Source of the DNA: Ruminococcus sp.
GTDB lineage: Bacteria; Bacillota; Clostridia; Oscillospirales; Ruminococcaceae
Length of the DNA: 41,614 nucleotides
Reading direction: 5' to 3'
NCBI GenBank assembly: GCA_015066865.1
Contig: SVNQ01000013.1
Location: 1-41,614, forward strand
Part shown: positions 8,383-16,362 of the stretch, piece after piece
Position numbering within the stretch: position 1 is the first letter of the stretch
How the letters are laid out: every line of letters begins with the position of its first letter
The notes under the pieces: generated by a model
What the model was told of the DNA's origin: nothing
The model's input: only the letters and a program-made list of their open reading frames with translations
Database searches by the model: none
Translations under genes and position numbers: made by a program

Positions 8383-9240
8383 ATGGCAATTTATCTGGTT
8401 GACTATGAAAATGTCTATATTGAGGGACTTACGGGCATCGAACAGCTGACAGAGGAGGACACGCTGCATATTTTCTACACGCAAAATCGCTGCGGTCTGA
8501 CATTCGGCTTATACCGCCAGCTCATTGCCTGCAAGGCAAAGGTGGAGCTGGACGAGGTTTCCGTAAGCATCAAGAACGGCGATCCGGTGAAGAATGCACT
8601 GGATATTCAGCTGATGATGTTTGCAGGCTTCCTGATCGGAAGCAAAAGCACCGATGCACTGTACATCGTCAGCAAGGACAAGGATTTTCTGCTGGGTACG
8701 GATTTCTACAGGAATTATATTCCTGAGGGAGAAACCGGATTCCGGGTGGTTCCTTCTATTGCGGCTTCAATGGAAGAACCCGTGCAGGAAGCGGAAACAG
8801 CATCGGCAGGCACTGCTGCATATGATGCGTTTCTTACGAATCTTCAGGCACAAATCACGGAGGAATCCCCGACAGAAAGCTTTGCAATGCTCTGTGATCG
8901 GTATGCGGTACCCACAGAACAGGAGGAACTGTCCATCCCCATGGCGCTGCCGGAGGAGACATTTGCAGTACCGATGCAGACAGCGCCTCTGCCGGAAGCA
9001 GCACCCCTTTTCACGGTGCAGTACTGCAATACCGTGCGCAATCTTCTGGGCAAGAATGCGGATGAGGAAACGGTCAGCAGAGTGTGTGAGATCATCTATG
9101 CATCGGATGATCTGGTAGCGTTTAACAATGCGCTCGCACGCTATTACCGTGACGGTCAGAGAACCAAGCAGGTTTATCACAAATTCAAGCCGAAATTTGA
9201 AAATCTGCGGCACCTGTCACGAGTTGTCCGCAAGGGATGA
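8383..9240 (+). CDS. NYN/PIN-like domain ribonuclease candidate
   Basis: 285-residue cytoplasmic protein. The first 110 residues fit the NYN/PIN nuclease fold: strand-one YLVDYENV (Asp7, Asn10), a central NALDIQLM with Asp74, and VSKDKDF with Asp99/Asp101. Together these form the acidic metal site of this family, whose members cut RNA. An acidic Ala/Glu-rich linker (about 130-210) leads to a helical basic C-terminal region (about 210-285) ending in Arg/Lys-rich sequence, which may bind nucleic acid. The start at 8383 is chosen for the GGGAGGTG site 7 bases upstream; a longer open frame into the leader is not used. Target and partner are unknown. The gene is alone in its transcription unit. 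Confidence 0.75.
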   Translation: MAIYLVDYENVYIEGLTGIEQLTEEDTLHIFYTQNRCGLTFGLYRQLIACKAKVELDEVSVSIKNGDPVKNALDIQLMMFAGFLIGSKSTDALYIVSKDKDFLLGTDFYRNYIPEGETGFRVVPSIAASMEEPVQEAETASAGTAAYDAFLTNLQAQITEESPTESFAMLCDRYAVPTEQEELSIPMALPEETFAVPMQTAPLPEAAPLFTVQYCNTVRNLLGKNADEETVSRVCEIIYASDDLVAFNNALARYYRDGQRTKQVYHKFKPKFENLRHLSRVVRKG

Positions 9241-9271
9241 CTCACTGAAAGATTTCTTGCGATAGTGTTAA

Positions 9272-9301
9272 GGATTCCCCCTATGTCCATAGGGGGAATC
9301 C
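9272..9301. repeat. Perfect 14-bp inverted repeat hairpin
   Basis: GGATTCCCCCTATG (9272-9285) and CATAGGGGGAATCC (9288-9301) around TC. No T run follows on the plus strand, so it may be a transcript-end stabiliser, a weak terminator of the NYN/PIN gene, or a small dispersed repeat like the one at 21532-21585. Confidence 0.6.
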
Positions 9302-9373
9302 CATTCAATTCAGATGTAAATATCACTGAGGTATGCATCTCAAATCGGAATGCGGGACAGCAGAAAAATTGTG

Positions 9374-9379
9374 TATAAT
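9374..9379 (+). promoter_or_regulatory. Probable -10 box for the YxjI-like gene
   Basis: TATAAT at 9374-9379, about 55 bp before the start codon. No good -35 is visible at 17 bp, so this promoter is only partly supported. Confidence 0.45.
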
Positions 9380-9432
9380 GAAGAACAGCAGAATACTGGC
9401 GGATAGAGGAATGAACACATAGGAGGACTACC

Positions 9433-9912
9433 ATGATTCTTTACATGAAACAACACATCTTCACTTGGGGGGATAAATTTTCCATCTATGATGAAGCGGG
9501 GAATGAACAATATTACGTTGAAGGCGAAGTCCTTACATGGGGAAAAAAGCTGCATCTGTATGATTTGAACCGCAGGGAGATTGCCTTTATCCGGCAGCGA
9601 CTGCTGACGCTTCCACCGAAATATGAGATCTTGCAGAACGATCAAATTGTCGCTGAGCTTGCCAAGAAATTCACCTTCTTTCGTCACGAATACAAGGTGA
9701 ACGGTCCCGATTGGAAGGTATATGGTGATTATACCGGTCATGACTACGAAATCACGGAAAATGATCGTTGCGTTGCGCACATTTCGAGGGCGTGGTTCAC
9801 ATTGGGCGATGCCTATAGGATCGATATTGATGACAGCGTGGACGAAGTGCTGACACTGGCAGTGGTTCTTGGAATTGACGCTGCGATTGAAGCGGAGCGA
9901 AACAGCCACTGA
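9433..9912 (+). CDS. LURP-one-related / YxjI-like protein
   Basis: 159-residue protein resembling the LURP-one-related (YxjI) family, a tubby-like 12-strand barrel of unknown bacterial role. Signs are the N-terminal YMKQHIFTWGDKFSIYDEAG block, the paired strands with GKKLHLYDLNRREIAFIRQR, and the LTLPPKYEI segment, followed by KVYGDYTGHDYEI and a C-terminal short hydrophobic helix LTLAVVLGIDAAIE. No signal peptide. The first Met is preferred because AGGAGG (9421-9426) lies 6 bases before it; Met5 would be too far. It is a single-gene unit. In plants and bacteria the fold binds lipid or anchors at membranes, but nothing here proves a specific role. Confidence 0.82.
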   Translation: MILYMKQHIFTWGDKFSIYDEAGNEQYYVEGEVLTWGKKLHLYDLNRREIAFIRQRLLTLPPKYEILQNDQIVAELAKKFTFFRHEYKVNGPDWKVYGDYTGHDYEITENDRCVAHISRAWFTLGDAYRIDIDDSVDEVLTLAVVLGIDAAIEAERNSH

Positions 9913-9991
9913 CAATAGAAGAAAAAGCTGCAGCTCTTTAAACAAGCTTTAATCCATGCTCATGATTTTAGCAGGTATAACGGAAACAAAT

Positions 9992-10304
9992 AACTCTGCG
10001 GATATATCATCCGCAGAGTTCAGCTTGTCAAAGAAGTATGATTTCACTTAATTTTGCCCCACCCCCTAACCCCCTCCCCAAAGGGGAGGGGGAAAGAGGG
10101 AGGGTGCTGCCGCACCCTTGCCCTGCCCTCTTGCAGAGCGCTTTTTGGCTATTTATTGGGGGTTGTAGGGGGCTTCGCCCCCTACATGCGCCGAAGGCGC
10201 AACCCATAATCATATAATTAGTCCAGCCGTGCGTCACAAGGCGCACTGGCTGGACGGGACTTTTTCGACAGACTGAACTCTGCGGATATATCATCCGCAG
10301 AGTT
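9992..10304. mobile_element. MITE-like dispersed repeat bounded by two identical 29-bp palindromes
   Basis: An identical 29-base palindrome (arms AACTCTGCGGAT and ATCCGCAGAGTT) occurs at 9992-10020 and 10276-10304. Immediately inside are imperfect inverted ends, CAGCTTGTCAAAGA on the left and CAGTCTGTCGAAAA read from the right (10 of 14 match). The 255-bp interior is G/C-run rich and non-coding. It holds four further hairpins: CCCCTCCCC/GGGGAGGGG (about 10072-10091), GTAGGGGGC/GCCCCCTAC (about 10165-10186), TGCGCC/GGCGCA (about 10188-10201) and GTCCAGCC/GGCTGGAC (10221-10255). It looks like a non-autonomous repeat; the right palindrome plus G-TTTTT could also act as a terminator. Confidence 0.6.
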
Positions 10305-10509
10305 GTTTTTGTGCATCTATTTTTGCTTCAATCATTTGTATGACGCAGGGTGATCAATCACCTGTATATAATGCGTTCGATGTAAGTGTACCACAAAGGG
10401 ATGCACCCATTACAGCCGCAAGATTGCCCGCTGTCAGTTCTTTGTATTCATTGTTTTCCTTTTTGTATTAAAAAAGGAATAAGCTTGTTCCTTTTCAGGG
10501 GTTGTTGTG
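10305..10509. other. Gene-free stretch with a possible coding remnant
   Basis: No complete gene is visible. On the minus strand an open stretch from about 10462 down to a TGA at 10354-10356 reads like protein (…ELTAGNLAAVMGASLCG…) without a start codon, possibly a degraded C-terminus. A hairpin AAAAAAGGAA…TTCCTTTT lies near 10470-10497. Confidence 0.25.
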
Positions 10510-10539
10510 TTGACACGGCTGCGTACAATCATGTATAAT
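10510..10539 (+). promoter_or_regulatory. Sigma-A type promoter for the ECF sigma operon
   Basis: TTGACA (10510-10515), 18 bp, TATAAT (10534-10539), about 90 bp before the start codon at 10628. Expression of the sigma factor therefore seems to begin from a housekeeping promoter; no obvious ECF autoregulatory motif was identified. Confidence 0.78.
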
Positions 10540-10627
10540 AAAACCATACTGTTTTGTGTTACTTTTCAAGATGAATTTTCGTCTATAAGAGTGAAAGGCC
10601 TTTTGGACGAGTAAAAGGAGGTGCAAA

Positions 10628-11179
10628 ATGGACGACAACACAATTATCAATCTTTATTTTCAGCGAAGCGAAACTGCCATTCGTGAAAGTGATAAAAAAT
10701 ATGGTGCTTACTGCAGTACCATAGCGAACAATATTTTACATTCTCCGCAGGACAGCGAAGAATGTGTGAACGACACCTGGGTAAGAGCGTGGAATACCAT
10801 TCCTCCTGAAAAGCCTGTACGTTTATCGGTGTTCTTCGGAAAAATCACTCGCAATCTGGCGATTGACCGCTGGCGCAAAGCGAAAAGTGAAAAATCGGGC
10901 GGAGGACAAATTGCCCTTTGCCTTGATGAGCTTGCAGAATGTGTGGGTACTAAACAAAATTTTGGCGATGAACTTGATTTGAAAGAAGCAATTGACGCAT
11001 TTTTAAGCTCGCTGAAGCCGCAGCCCAAACGGATTTTTATGCTGCGTTACTGGCATATGTGCCCGATAAGCGATGTTGCAAGGCTTTGCGGAATCAGTGA
11101 GGGCGCTGTGAAAATGTCGCTCAAGCGCACCAGAAATCTTTTGAGAGAGTATCTTGAACAGGAGGGAATCTATATATGA
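10628..11179 (+). CDS. ECF-family RNA polymerase sigma factor
   Basis: 183-residue sigma-70 family group 4 (ECF) factor. Region 2 lies at about 20-95 and includes CVNDTWVRAWNTIPPEKP and FGKITRNLAIDRWRKAK, the core-binding and -10-recognising helices. Region 4 lies at about 120-178, with LKPQPKRIFMLRYWHMCPIS and the helix-turn-helix VARLCGISEGAVKMSLKRTR for -35 contact. There is no region 1.1 or 3, as expected. The start is fixed by AAAAGGAGGTG just upstream. The stop overlaps the next start (ATGA, 11176-11179), implying translational coupling with the membrane protein that probably controls it. The regulon is unknown. Confidence 0.93.
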   Translation: MDDNTIINLYFQRSETAIRESDKKYGAYCSTIANNILHSPQDSEECVNDTWVRAWNTIPPEKPVRLSVFFGKITRNLAIDRWRKAKSEKSGGGQIALCLDELAECVGTKQNFGDELDLKEAIDAFLSSLKPQPKRIFMLRYWHMCPISDVARLCGISEGAVKMSLKRTRNLLREYLEQEGIYI

Positions 11180-12633
11180 AGGATAACGAAAAGCTTCTTG
11201 ATGCGATCGGCGAAGCAAATGAAAATCATGTTCCCGATATGATTGAAAATGCAAGCGATAAGCCGATTACAGCTGCGTCCAAGGCACGAAAAATTGCTAT
11301 CGCAACCGGCGCCTGTGCCGCCGTGCTTGTGGGTGCAATTGCGATAAACAGCGTTAACAACAGCGATGTTCCCAAAACGGACGATCCATCAAGTTCTTAC
11401 ATAGGGGAACACAGCAGTGCTCCTGAAACAAGCAGTACCGAAATCAACAGTACCGAACAGGAAAGCAGTGATACGGAACAGAGCAGACCCGATACGCCAA
11501 ACAGAAAACCTTTGACGGACGTGGAGTTCCTTCTGCTTTTGGAGGAACACAGAATTTTTCCGGAAATCAGCGATGTGAAATCGGAAAATACAGAGCTTGC
11601 GCCAATCACTTCGGATATTGTTTTTGAGGGTATGGGATTTGAGGGGTACATGGTTAATGATATTTCAGAGCTTGATACCATAAACCCCTGGTCTGCTGAC
11701 AAGCCGCTTGAATCCCTGCCGGTTTACAAAAATCTTTCGATCAAAGAACACTGCAATGTTCCGGTACATTTAACACAGGAACAAATGGAAGAAATGGCAA
11801 ATGATGCCGCTTATTGTCTTGGTGTTGCAGTGACGGGCACATCGGTTGAGCCGATTTCCGCTATTTGCTCCGATCCGCCTAAAGAAGTGGCAGATTTGCC
11901 CTACTGCGTTGAAGTTGTATGCGACGGTGAAATTTTCGGTGTCAGAAATATAGAAATCAGAGTTTTGGGCGACGGTCAAATGTCCATAAGCTTTAACAGC
12001 AGTATGAGCTTGCCCGATGGATACAGCTTTACTTTCGATAGCACAACCGACGAGCAGGCGATTGAGGTTATGGAATATCTGACGGCCGAATTCAAAGGCC
12101 TTTTGCAGTTTGAAAATCCTGCTGTGTACAGCTGCGGCGACCGCAATATCTATGATGAACAGTCTCGCCGCTACTATGTGTACGATAAGCATGAGGAATA
12201 TAAGCAGGATATTTTAAGCTACAATTTTACAAACACCGAGTTTTGCAGCGACGACAGCGGCAAGCTTATGATTATCTGGGCAAACAATCCCCTGTCTGCC
12301 GCACAAAATCTTGGCGAATATCCGATCATTGATGCGAGAGAGGCAGAACAGCTTTTGCTCAGCGGCAGCTATATCTCATCCGTGCCGACGGATTATTTGA
12401 GAAACGGCGAAATTACCGCTGAAACAATTGCCAAAACCGAGCTCATTTATCGCATCGGATTTCGTGATGAATATTACCAGCCGTACTACAGATTTTACGT
12501 TGCGCTTTCGGACGAGTATTATGCCGAAGGCAGCAGAGTTGAAGGAATGAAGGAATACGGTGCATTTTATGTGCCGGCAGTAGAAAGCGAATATCTTTCA
12601 GACATATCCGTATGGGACGGCAGTTTTAATTAA
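11176..12633 (+). CDS. Single-pass membrane protein coupled to the ECF sigma factor (putative anti-sigma/sensor)
   Basis: 485 residues. An acidic cytoplasmic N-terminus (about 1-37, with DAIGEANENHVPDMIENA) precedes one transmembrane segment (about 38-58, IAIATGACAAVLVGAIAI). A Ser/Thr/Glu-rich linker (about 70-112) and a large extracellular domain of about 370 residues without recognised family follow. The 4-base overlap with the sigma gene and this topology match ECF anti-sigma factors of Firmicutes, whose short inside part holds the sigma factor and whose outside part senses envelope stress. No zinc-binding anti-sigma motif is seen, so the role is inferred from position and topology only. 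A hairpin follows the stop. Confidence 0.7.
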   Translation: MKDNEKLLDAIGEANENHVPDMIENASDKPITAASKARKIAIATGACAAVLVGAIAINSVNNSDVPKTDDPSSSYIGEHSSAPETSSTEINSTEQESSDTEQSRPDTPNRKPLTDVEFLLLLEEHRIFPEISDVKSENTELAPITSDIVFEGMGFEGYMVNDISELDTINPWSADKPLESLPVYKNLSIKEHCNVPVHLTQEQMEEMANDAAYCLGVAVTGTSVEPISAICSDPPKEVADLPYCVEVVCDGEIFGVRNIEIRVLGDGQMSISFNSSMSLPDGYSFTFDSTTDEQAIEVMEYLTAEFKGLLQFENPAVYSCGDRNIYDEQSRRYYVYDKHEEYKQDILSYNFTNTEFCSDDSGKLMIIWANNPLSAAQNLGEYPIIDAREAEQLLLSGSYISSVPTDYLRNGEITAETIAKTELIYRIGFRDEYYQPYYRFYVALSDEYYAEGSRVEGMKEYGAFYVPAVESEYLSDISVWDGSFN

Positions 12634-12650
12634 TTGATTTTTTACAACAT

Positions 12651-12682
12651 CCTCCGAAAAGACATTAGAATCTTTTCGGGGG
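12651..12682 (+). terminator. Possible terminator of the sigma operon
   Basis: CCTCCGAAAAGA (12651-12662) pairs with TCTTTTCGGGGG (12671-12682) with one G-T wobble. Only a weak T-rich tract follows. Confidence 0.5.
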
Positions 12683-12688
12683 ATCAAT

Positions 12689-12823
12689 TTGATTGCAGCC
12701 GGACAAACCGATTATGCACTGAACGATCATGAAGAAGTGATGCTGCAAAGGGCAGGGGATATGGAACGCTTTTGTTCACAGATTGGTGCAATTTATCCGC
12801 CAATTCGTTACATTTTAAGTTGA
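12689..12823 (+). other. Short coding-like fragment between terminator and pseudogene
   Basis: An open frame from TTG at 12689 to TGA at 12821-12823 reads like normal protein (…DYALNDHEEVMLQRAG…, then a Cys-containing stretch ending PPIRYILS). No ATG and no good ribosome binding site. It may be a remnant of a longer gene or chance; the rest of 12634-12897 holds no gene. Confidence 0.25.
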
Positions 12824-12897
12824 CGCAGGATATATATTTTGTTGCCATAATAATATAAACAATTGCACCCAAAATTATGAAAAAGGGAGAGAAGCTT

Positions 12898-13294
12898 ATG
12901 AAACGTTTTATTGCTGGCGCATATGCAGCGCTGCTGATTGCATTGCCGGCGATGGGAATGTCGCTTTAAAGTTCAGCGTATAACCCCATTGCCCAGAATG
13001 TCTTTACACCCGATCCGGCACCGTTGGTATATGGTGATACGCTGTATATATGAACATACCGTATACGGCAACGGCGTACTGGTCTATCTGCTGGCAGAGG
13101 CAGCAAGTGCCTCCGAACAGGTCAGAGGTGGTGTCAATGCCGACGGCGGATTCACTGTTCTTGATGTGGTCATGCTCCGGAAGTGGCTGCTTTGTACAGG
13201 TGAGATCACCGATTGGCAGGCAGGTGACTTGTGCGAGAATGGCAGACTCGATGCCTTTGATCTGAGCAGGATGAAGAGAGAACTTTTAAACTGA
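12898..13294 (+). pseudogene. Decayed GH43-dockerin gene
   Basis: From ATG 12898 (AGGGAGAG site upstream) the frame encodes a clear signal peptide (MKRFIAGAYAALLIALPAMG) and hits TAA at 12967-12969, consistent with a CAA-to-TAA change. The same frame continues as NPIAQNVFTPDPAPLVYGDT up to a TGA at 13051-13053. This segment matches the N-terminus of family 43 glycoside hydrolases (beta-xylosidase/arabinofuranosidase type, with the Asp that begins blade one). The reading frame then shifts and a dockerin appears directly (GVNADGGFTVLDV, GDLCENGRLDAFDL). The whole catalytic body, normally about 300 residues or more, is missing. The gene therefore carries a nonsense change, a frameshift and a large internal deletion. 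Confidence 0.8.
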
Positions 13295-13350
13295 GCTGTC
13301 AATAGCATGCTGTACATAGTTCAAAGTGATTATGAAATTTAGTGAATGAA

Positions 13351-13400
13351 AAAGGACTTCTTTCTCACCATGGAAAGAAGTCCTTTGTTTTATTTGTTTT
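13351..13400. terminator. Bidirectional terminator between the pseudogene and trkH
   Basis: AAAGGACTTCTTTC (13351-13364) and GAAAGAAGTCCTTT (13373-13386) form a strong stem around the short loop. T-rich sequence on the plus side and an A run on the other side let it serve both convergent genes. Confidence 0.85.
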
Positions 13401-14829
13401 TACGGATGGTGAACAGCACCAGCAGAGGATAGATCTCCAGTCTGCCAAGCAGCATATCCAGACTCAGCAAGAGCTTTGCCCAGTCAGAGAATACAGAGAA
13501 ATTTCCTGAGGGGCCGACTTCACCAATGCCGGGCCCGACATTATTCAGGCAGGTGATGACTGCTGTGGTGGTGGTTCCCACATCATGACCGTCAAGTGAC
13601 AGAATCAGGATGGACAGTGCCATCAAAAAGGCAAACAGCACAAAATAGGAAGAAACGCTTCTTACTACATCCTTGTCAATAGCCTTGCCATCACATTTGA
13701 CAGTCACAATGGCACGGGGATTGAGGACGCAGCGGATCTCTTTGATCGCAATTTTAAACAGCAGAATAATTCTCATGACCTTCAGACCGCCGCCCGTGGA
13801 GCCTGCACATCCGCCGACAAACATCAAAAGAATGATGATGATCTGAGATAGGATCGGCCATTGGGTGAAATCTGCGGTAGCAAATCCCGTTGTCGAAATA
13901 GTGGAAAGCACTTGGAAGGAAGAATAGCGCAGTCCCTGCCAGAAGCTTCCATAAATATGTGTAATGTTAACAGCAATAATGAGCATTGCGGCTACACAAA
14001 TACAGAGGAAAACACGCAGCTCTTCATTTTTGAATGCCTGTGAGAATTTTTTCATCAGCATCAGGTAGTAGAGCGAGAAATTGATGCCGAACAGCATCAT
14101 AAATACAGTGATCACTACGTCAATATAAACACTGTCGTAATCAGCAATACTGCCGTTTGTAACGCCGAAGCCACCCGTACCTGCCGTTGCAAAGGCGTGG
14201 TTGATCGCCTCAAAGAGGTTCATGCCGCCAAACAGCAGGAAAATCATTTCCAGTACAGTCAGCGCAATGTACATGCCGTAGAGAATGCGCACAGAGAAGC
14301 TCATCTTTGCAACAAGCTTGCCAACCGTGGGACCGGGGGATTCCGCACGAACAATGTGCATGGTGCGTGTGTCATTATGCGGAAGAATCGCCAGCATAAA
14401 GACCAGAACGCCCATACCGCCGAGGAAATGCGAGAAGCTGCGCCAGAACAGACAGGATTTTGACATAGATTCAATGTCCGTCAGGATGGTGGAGCCTGTT
14501 GTGGTAAAGCCCGATGTCATTTCAAAAATGCAGTCGGCAAAATTTGGAATATCTCCCGAAAGACAGAATGGAATTGCACCGAAAACAGAAACCAGCAGCC
14601 ATGCGATTGCAACAGCTGCAAGGCCCTCACGGTTGTACATGGATTTGTTTTTTGGCTTTTTGAAAGCAATCAGTGTGCCTGCTGCGATCAGCACCAAAGC
14701 AGTAACTGCAAAGGCGTTGCGGCTTGCAGGTTCGTTATAAATCAGCGCTACCAGCAGCGGCAGCAGCATCAAAACGCCGAGAACACGAAGGATCTGTCCC
14801 GACAAATAAAAGATCATACGATAATTCAT
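13390..14829 (-). CDS. trkH: TrkH/KtrB-type potassium uptake channel subunit
   Basis: 479-residue polytopic membrane protein forming the ion pathway of a Trk/Ktr K+ uptake system. The four pore loops of the family are visible in order: TSGFTTTGST, TAGTGGFGV, STISTTGFATAD and CLNNVGPGIG, each with the conserved Gly that lines the selectivity filter. The GGMGVLV motif after the first pore loop and the C-terminal LLGRLEIYPLLVLF are also standard. It lies 15 bases downstream of trkA, with GGAGGA before its start, and is cotranscribed with it. The terminator at 13351-13400 ends the operon. Confidence 0.95.
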   Translation of the reverse strand: MNYRMIFYLSGQILRVLGVLMLLPLLVALIYNEPASRNAFAVTALVLIAAGTLIAFKKPKNKSMYNREGLAAVAIAWLLVSVFGAIPFCLSGDIPNFADCIFEMTSGFTTTGSTILTDIESMSKSCLFWRSFSHFLGGMGVLVFMLAILPHNDTRTMHIVRAESPGPTVGKLVAKMSFSVRILYGMYIALTVLEMIFLLFGGMNLFEAINHAFATAGTGGFGVTNGSIADYDSVYIDVVITVFMMLFGINFSLYYLMLMKKFSQAFKNEELRVFLCICVAAMLIIAVNITHIYGSFWQGLRYSSFQVLSTISTTGFATADFTQWPILSQIIIILLMFVGGCAGSTGGGLKVMRIILLFKIAIKEIRCVLNPRAIVTVKCDGKAIDKDVVRSVSSYFVLFAFLMALSILILSLDGHDVGTTTTAVITCLNNVGPGIGEVGPSGNFSVFSDWAKLLLSLDMLLGRLEIYPLLVLFTIRKNK

Positions 14830-14844
14830 GATGTCCTCCGCCGC

Positions 14845-16203
14845 TTAGGAAGCAAAAATTTCGTCAAGGCTTGTAACCTTCTGCTTTGTAGTGACAACCA
14901 CAACACTGTCGTTGAGTTTCAGGCAGTCATTACCGCTCGGGATGATCCGCTTTGTGCCGCGGATGATGCCTGCAATCAGGAAGCCGCTGTTCATACGCAG
15001 CTCCTTAAGGGGCTTGCCCACATATGGCGCCTCGTTTCGAAGAATAAATTCAATCGCTTCGAGTTTTTCGTCCGCCAGACGATACAGCGTAATGATATTG
15101 CTGTTTTCGGAATTTTGCTTTGCACGGATGTACTGCAAAATCAGATCGGCAGTGGTAGTTTTGGGAGAAACGATGTTTTCCAGCCCCACACTGTCTGAAA
15201 TAGAACGCAGGGACGCACGGTTGATCTTGGTTACGATCTTTTCCACACCGATTTTCTTGGCATAGATCGAGAGGATGATGTTTTCTTCATCAATACCGGT
15301 GAGCATGATGCAGGCATCCGCCTGTTCGATGCCCTGCTCAAGAAGGATCTCCTGATCGGTGCCGTCCGCACAGATCACCTCTGCCTTCGGGAACCACTCA
15401 CTGAGCTGTTCGCAGCGATCACGGTTCTGCTCAATGAGCTTGACGGAGAAGCCCAATTCAATGAGCTGACCGACGAGGAAGAAGGAAATTCTGCCGCCGC
15501 CGACGATCAGAACGTTTTTCATTCTGGATTTGAAATCACCTGCGTGCTTGTAGAATTTTGCAAGCTCGCTGTGGATTGCGGTAATGTAGATCTTGTCGCC
15601 GCCGTGCAGCACAAAATTACCATCGGGGATGACGATCTCATCCTCACGCTGTACTGCACATACAAGGAAGTGCAGCTTGAGCTTCTGCATAATGGAGGAC
15701 AGCGCCAGCCCGTCAAGAATGCCGTCGGGAGCGACCTTCATTTCCGCAAGCTCCAGTCTGCCTTTGGCAAAGGTTTCCACGTGGATGGCGTTAGGATAGC
15801 GCAGCATGCGTGCGATCTCATTGGCAGTGTGAAATTCAGGGTTGATCATCATGCTCACCCCAAGCTCCTCACGCATAAAAACGATCTGCTCGGCATATGC
15901 AGGATTGCGTACTCTGGCAATACTGTGTCTTGCGCCGCTCTTTCTTGCCATCAGACAACACATGATATTGATTTCGTCGGAATCCGTCATAGCGATGATC
16001 ACATTTGTGTGTTCAACGCCTGCCTCCTGTAAGTCCTTTAGGATCAATCCGTTTCCGCAGATTCCCTGTACATCGTAATTATCCACCATTGTGGTGACGA
16101 GTTCCGGATTGGTGTCCATAACTGTGACATCGTGCCCCTCATTGCGAAGCGTTTGTGTCAGCACACTACCGGCTTTTCCGCAGCCAATAATCAGTATATT
16201 CAC
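14845..16203 (-). CDS. trkA: TrkA, regulatory RCK subunit of potassium uptake
   Basis: 452-residue cytoplasmic protein with two tandem RCK units. Each has a Rossmann nucleotide fold (IIGCGKAGS near residue 5; VLIVGGGRISFF near 230) followed by a TrkA-C domain. The doubled layout is that of TrkA rather than single-unit KtrA. It binds NAD(H)/ATP and gates TrkH; TrkA-C domains in Firmicutes can bind cyclic di-AMP, though nothing here proves this. The start codon is GTG (16203-16201), supported by AAGGAG about 8 bases upstream. It is the first gene of the trkA-trkH operon, driven by a consensus promoter. Confidence 0.95.
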   Translation of the reverse strand: MNILIIGCGKAGSVLTQTLRNEGHDVTVMDTNPELVTTMVDNYDVQGICGNGLILKDLQEAGVEHTNVIIAMTDSDEINIMCCLMARKSGARHSIARVRNPAYAEQIVFMREELGVSMMINPEFHTANEIARMLRYPNAIHVETFAKGRLELAEMKVAPDGILDGLALSSIMQKLKLHFLVCAVQREDEIVIPDGNFVLHGGDKIYITAIHSELAKFYKHAGDFKSRMKNVLIVGGGRISFFLVGQLIELGFSVKLIEQNRDRCEQLSEWFPKAEVICADGTDQEILLEQGIEQADACIMLTGIDEENIILSIYAKKIGVEKIVTKINRASLRSISDSVGLENIVSPKTTTADLILQYIRAKQNSENSNIITLYRLADEKLEAIEFILRNEAPYVGKPLKELRMNSGFLIAGIIRGTKRIIPSGNDCLKLNDSVVVVTTKQKVTSLDEIFAS

Positions 16204-16274
16204 GTTGATTTCTCCTTATTTCACTTGAATGAGCGAATTTGATACAGCAGGGCACACTAACCCATACTATTTCT

Positions 16275-16303
16275 ATTATAGCCACATTGGAGCATTTTGT
16301 CAA
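16275..16303 (-). promoter_or_regulatory. Consensus sigma-A promoter for trkA-trkH
   Basis: Minus-strand TTGACA (16303-16298), 17 bp, TATAAT (16280-16275), about 72 bp before the GTG start. The leader is too short for a cyclic di-AMP (ydaO-type) riboswitch. Confidence 0.87.
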
Positions 16304-16330
16304 CCATATTTTGTGAACAGCATAAGAATC

Positions 16331-16354
16331 GGGACGGATGCGTGCATCCGTCCC
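16331..16354 (-). terminator. Terminator of the solute-binding-protein gene
   Basis: Perfect inverted repeat GGGACGGATGC (16331-16341) and GCATCCGTCCC (16344-16354), 8 bases past the stop codon on the minus strand, followed by a weakly T-rich tract. Confidence 0.7.
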
Positions 16355-16362
16355 ATTCGGGA

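Noticed and set aside
10354..10462. Minus-strand coding-like stretch
   Set aside because: No start codon or ribosome binding site, an upstream in-frame stop, and too short to match to any family; kept only as a possible remnant.
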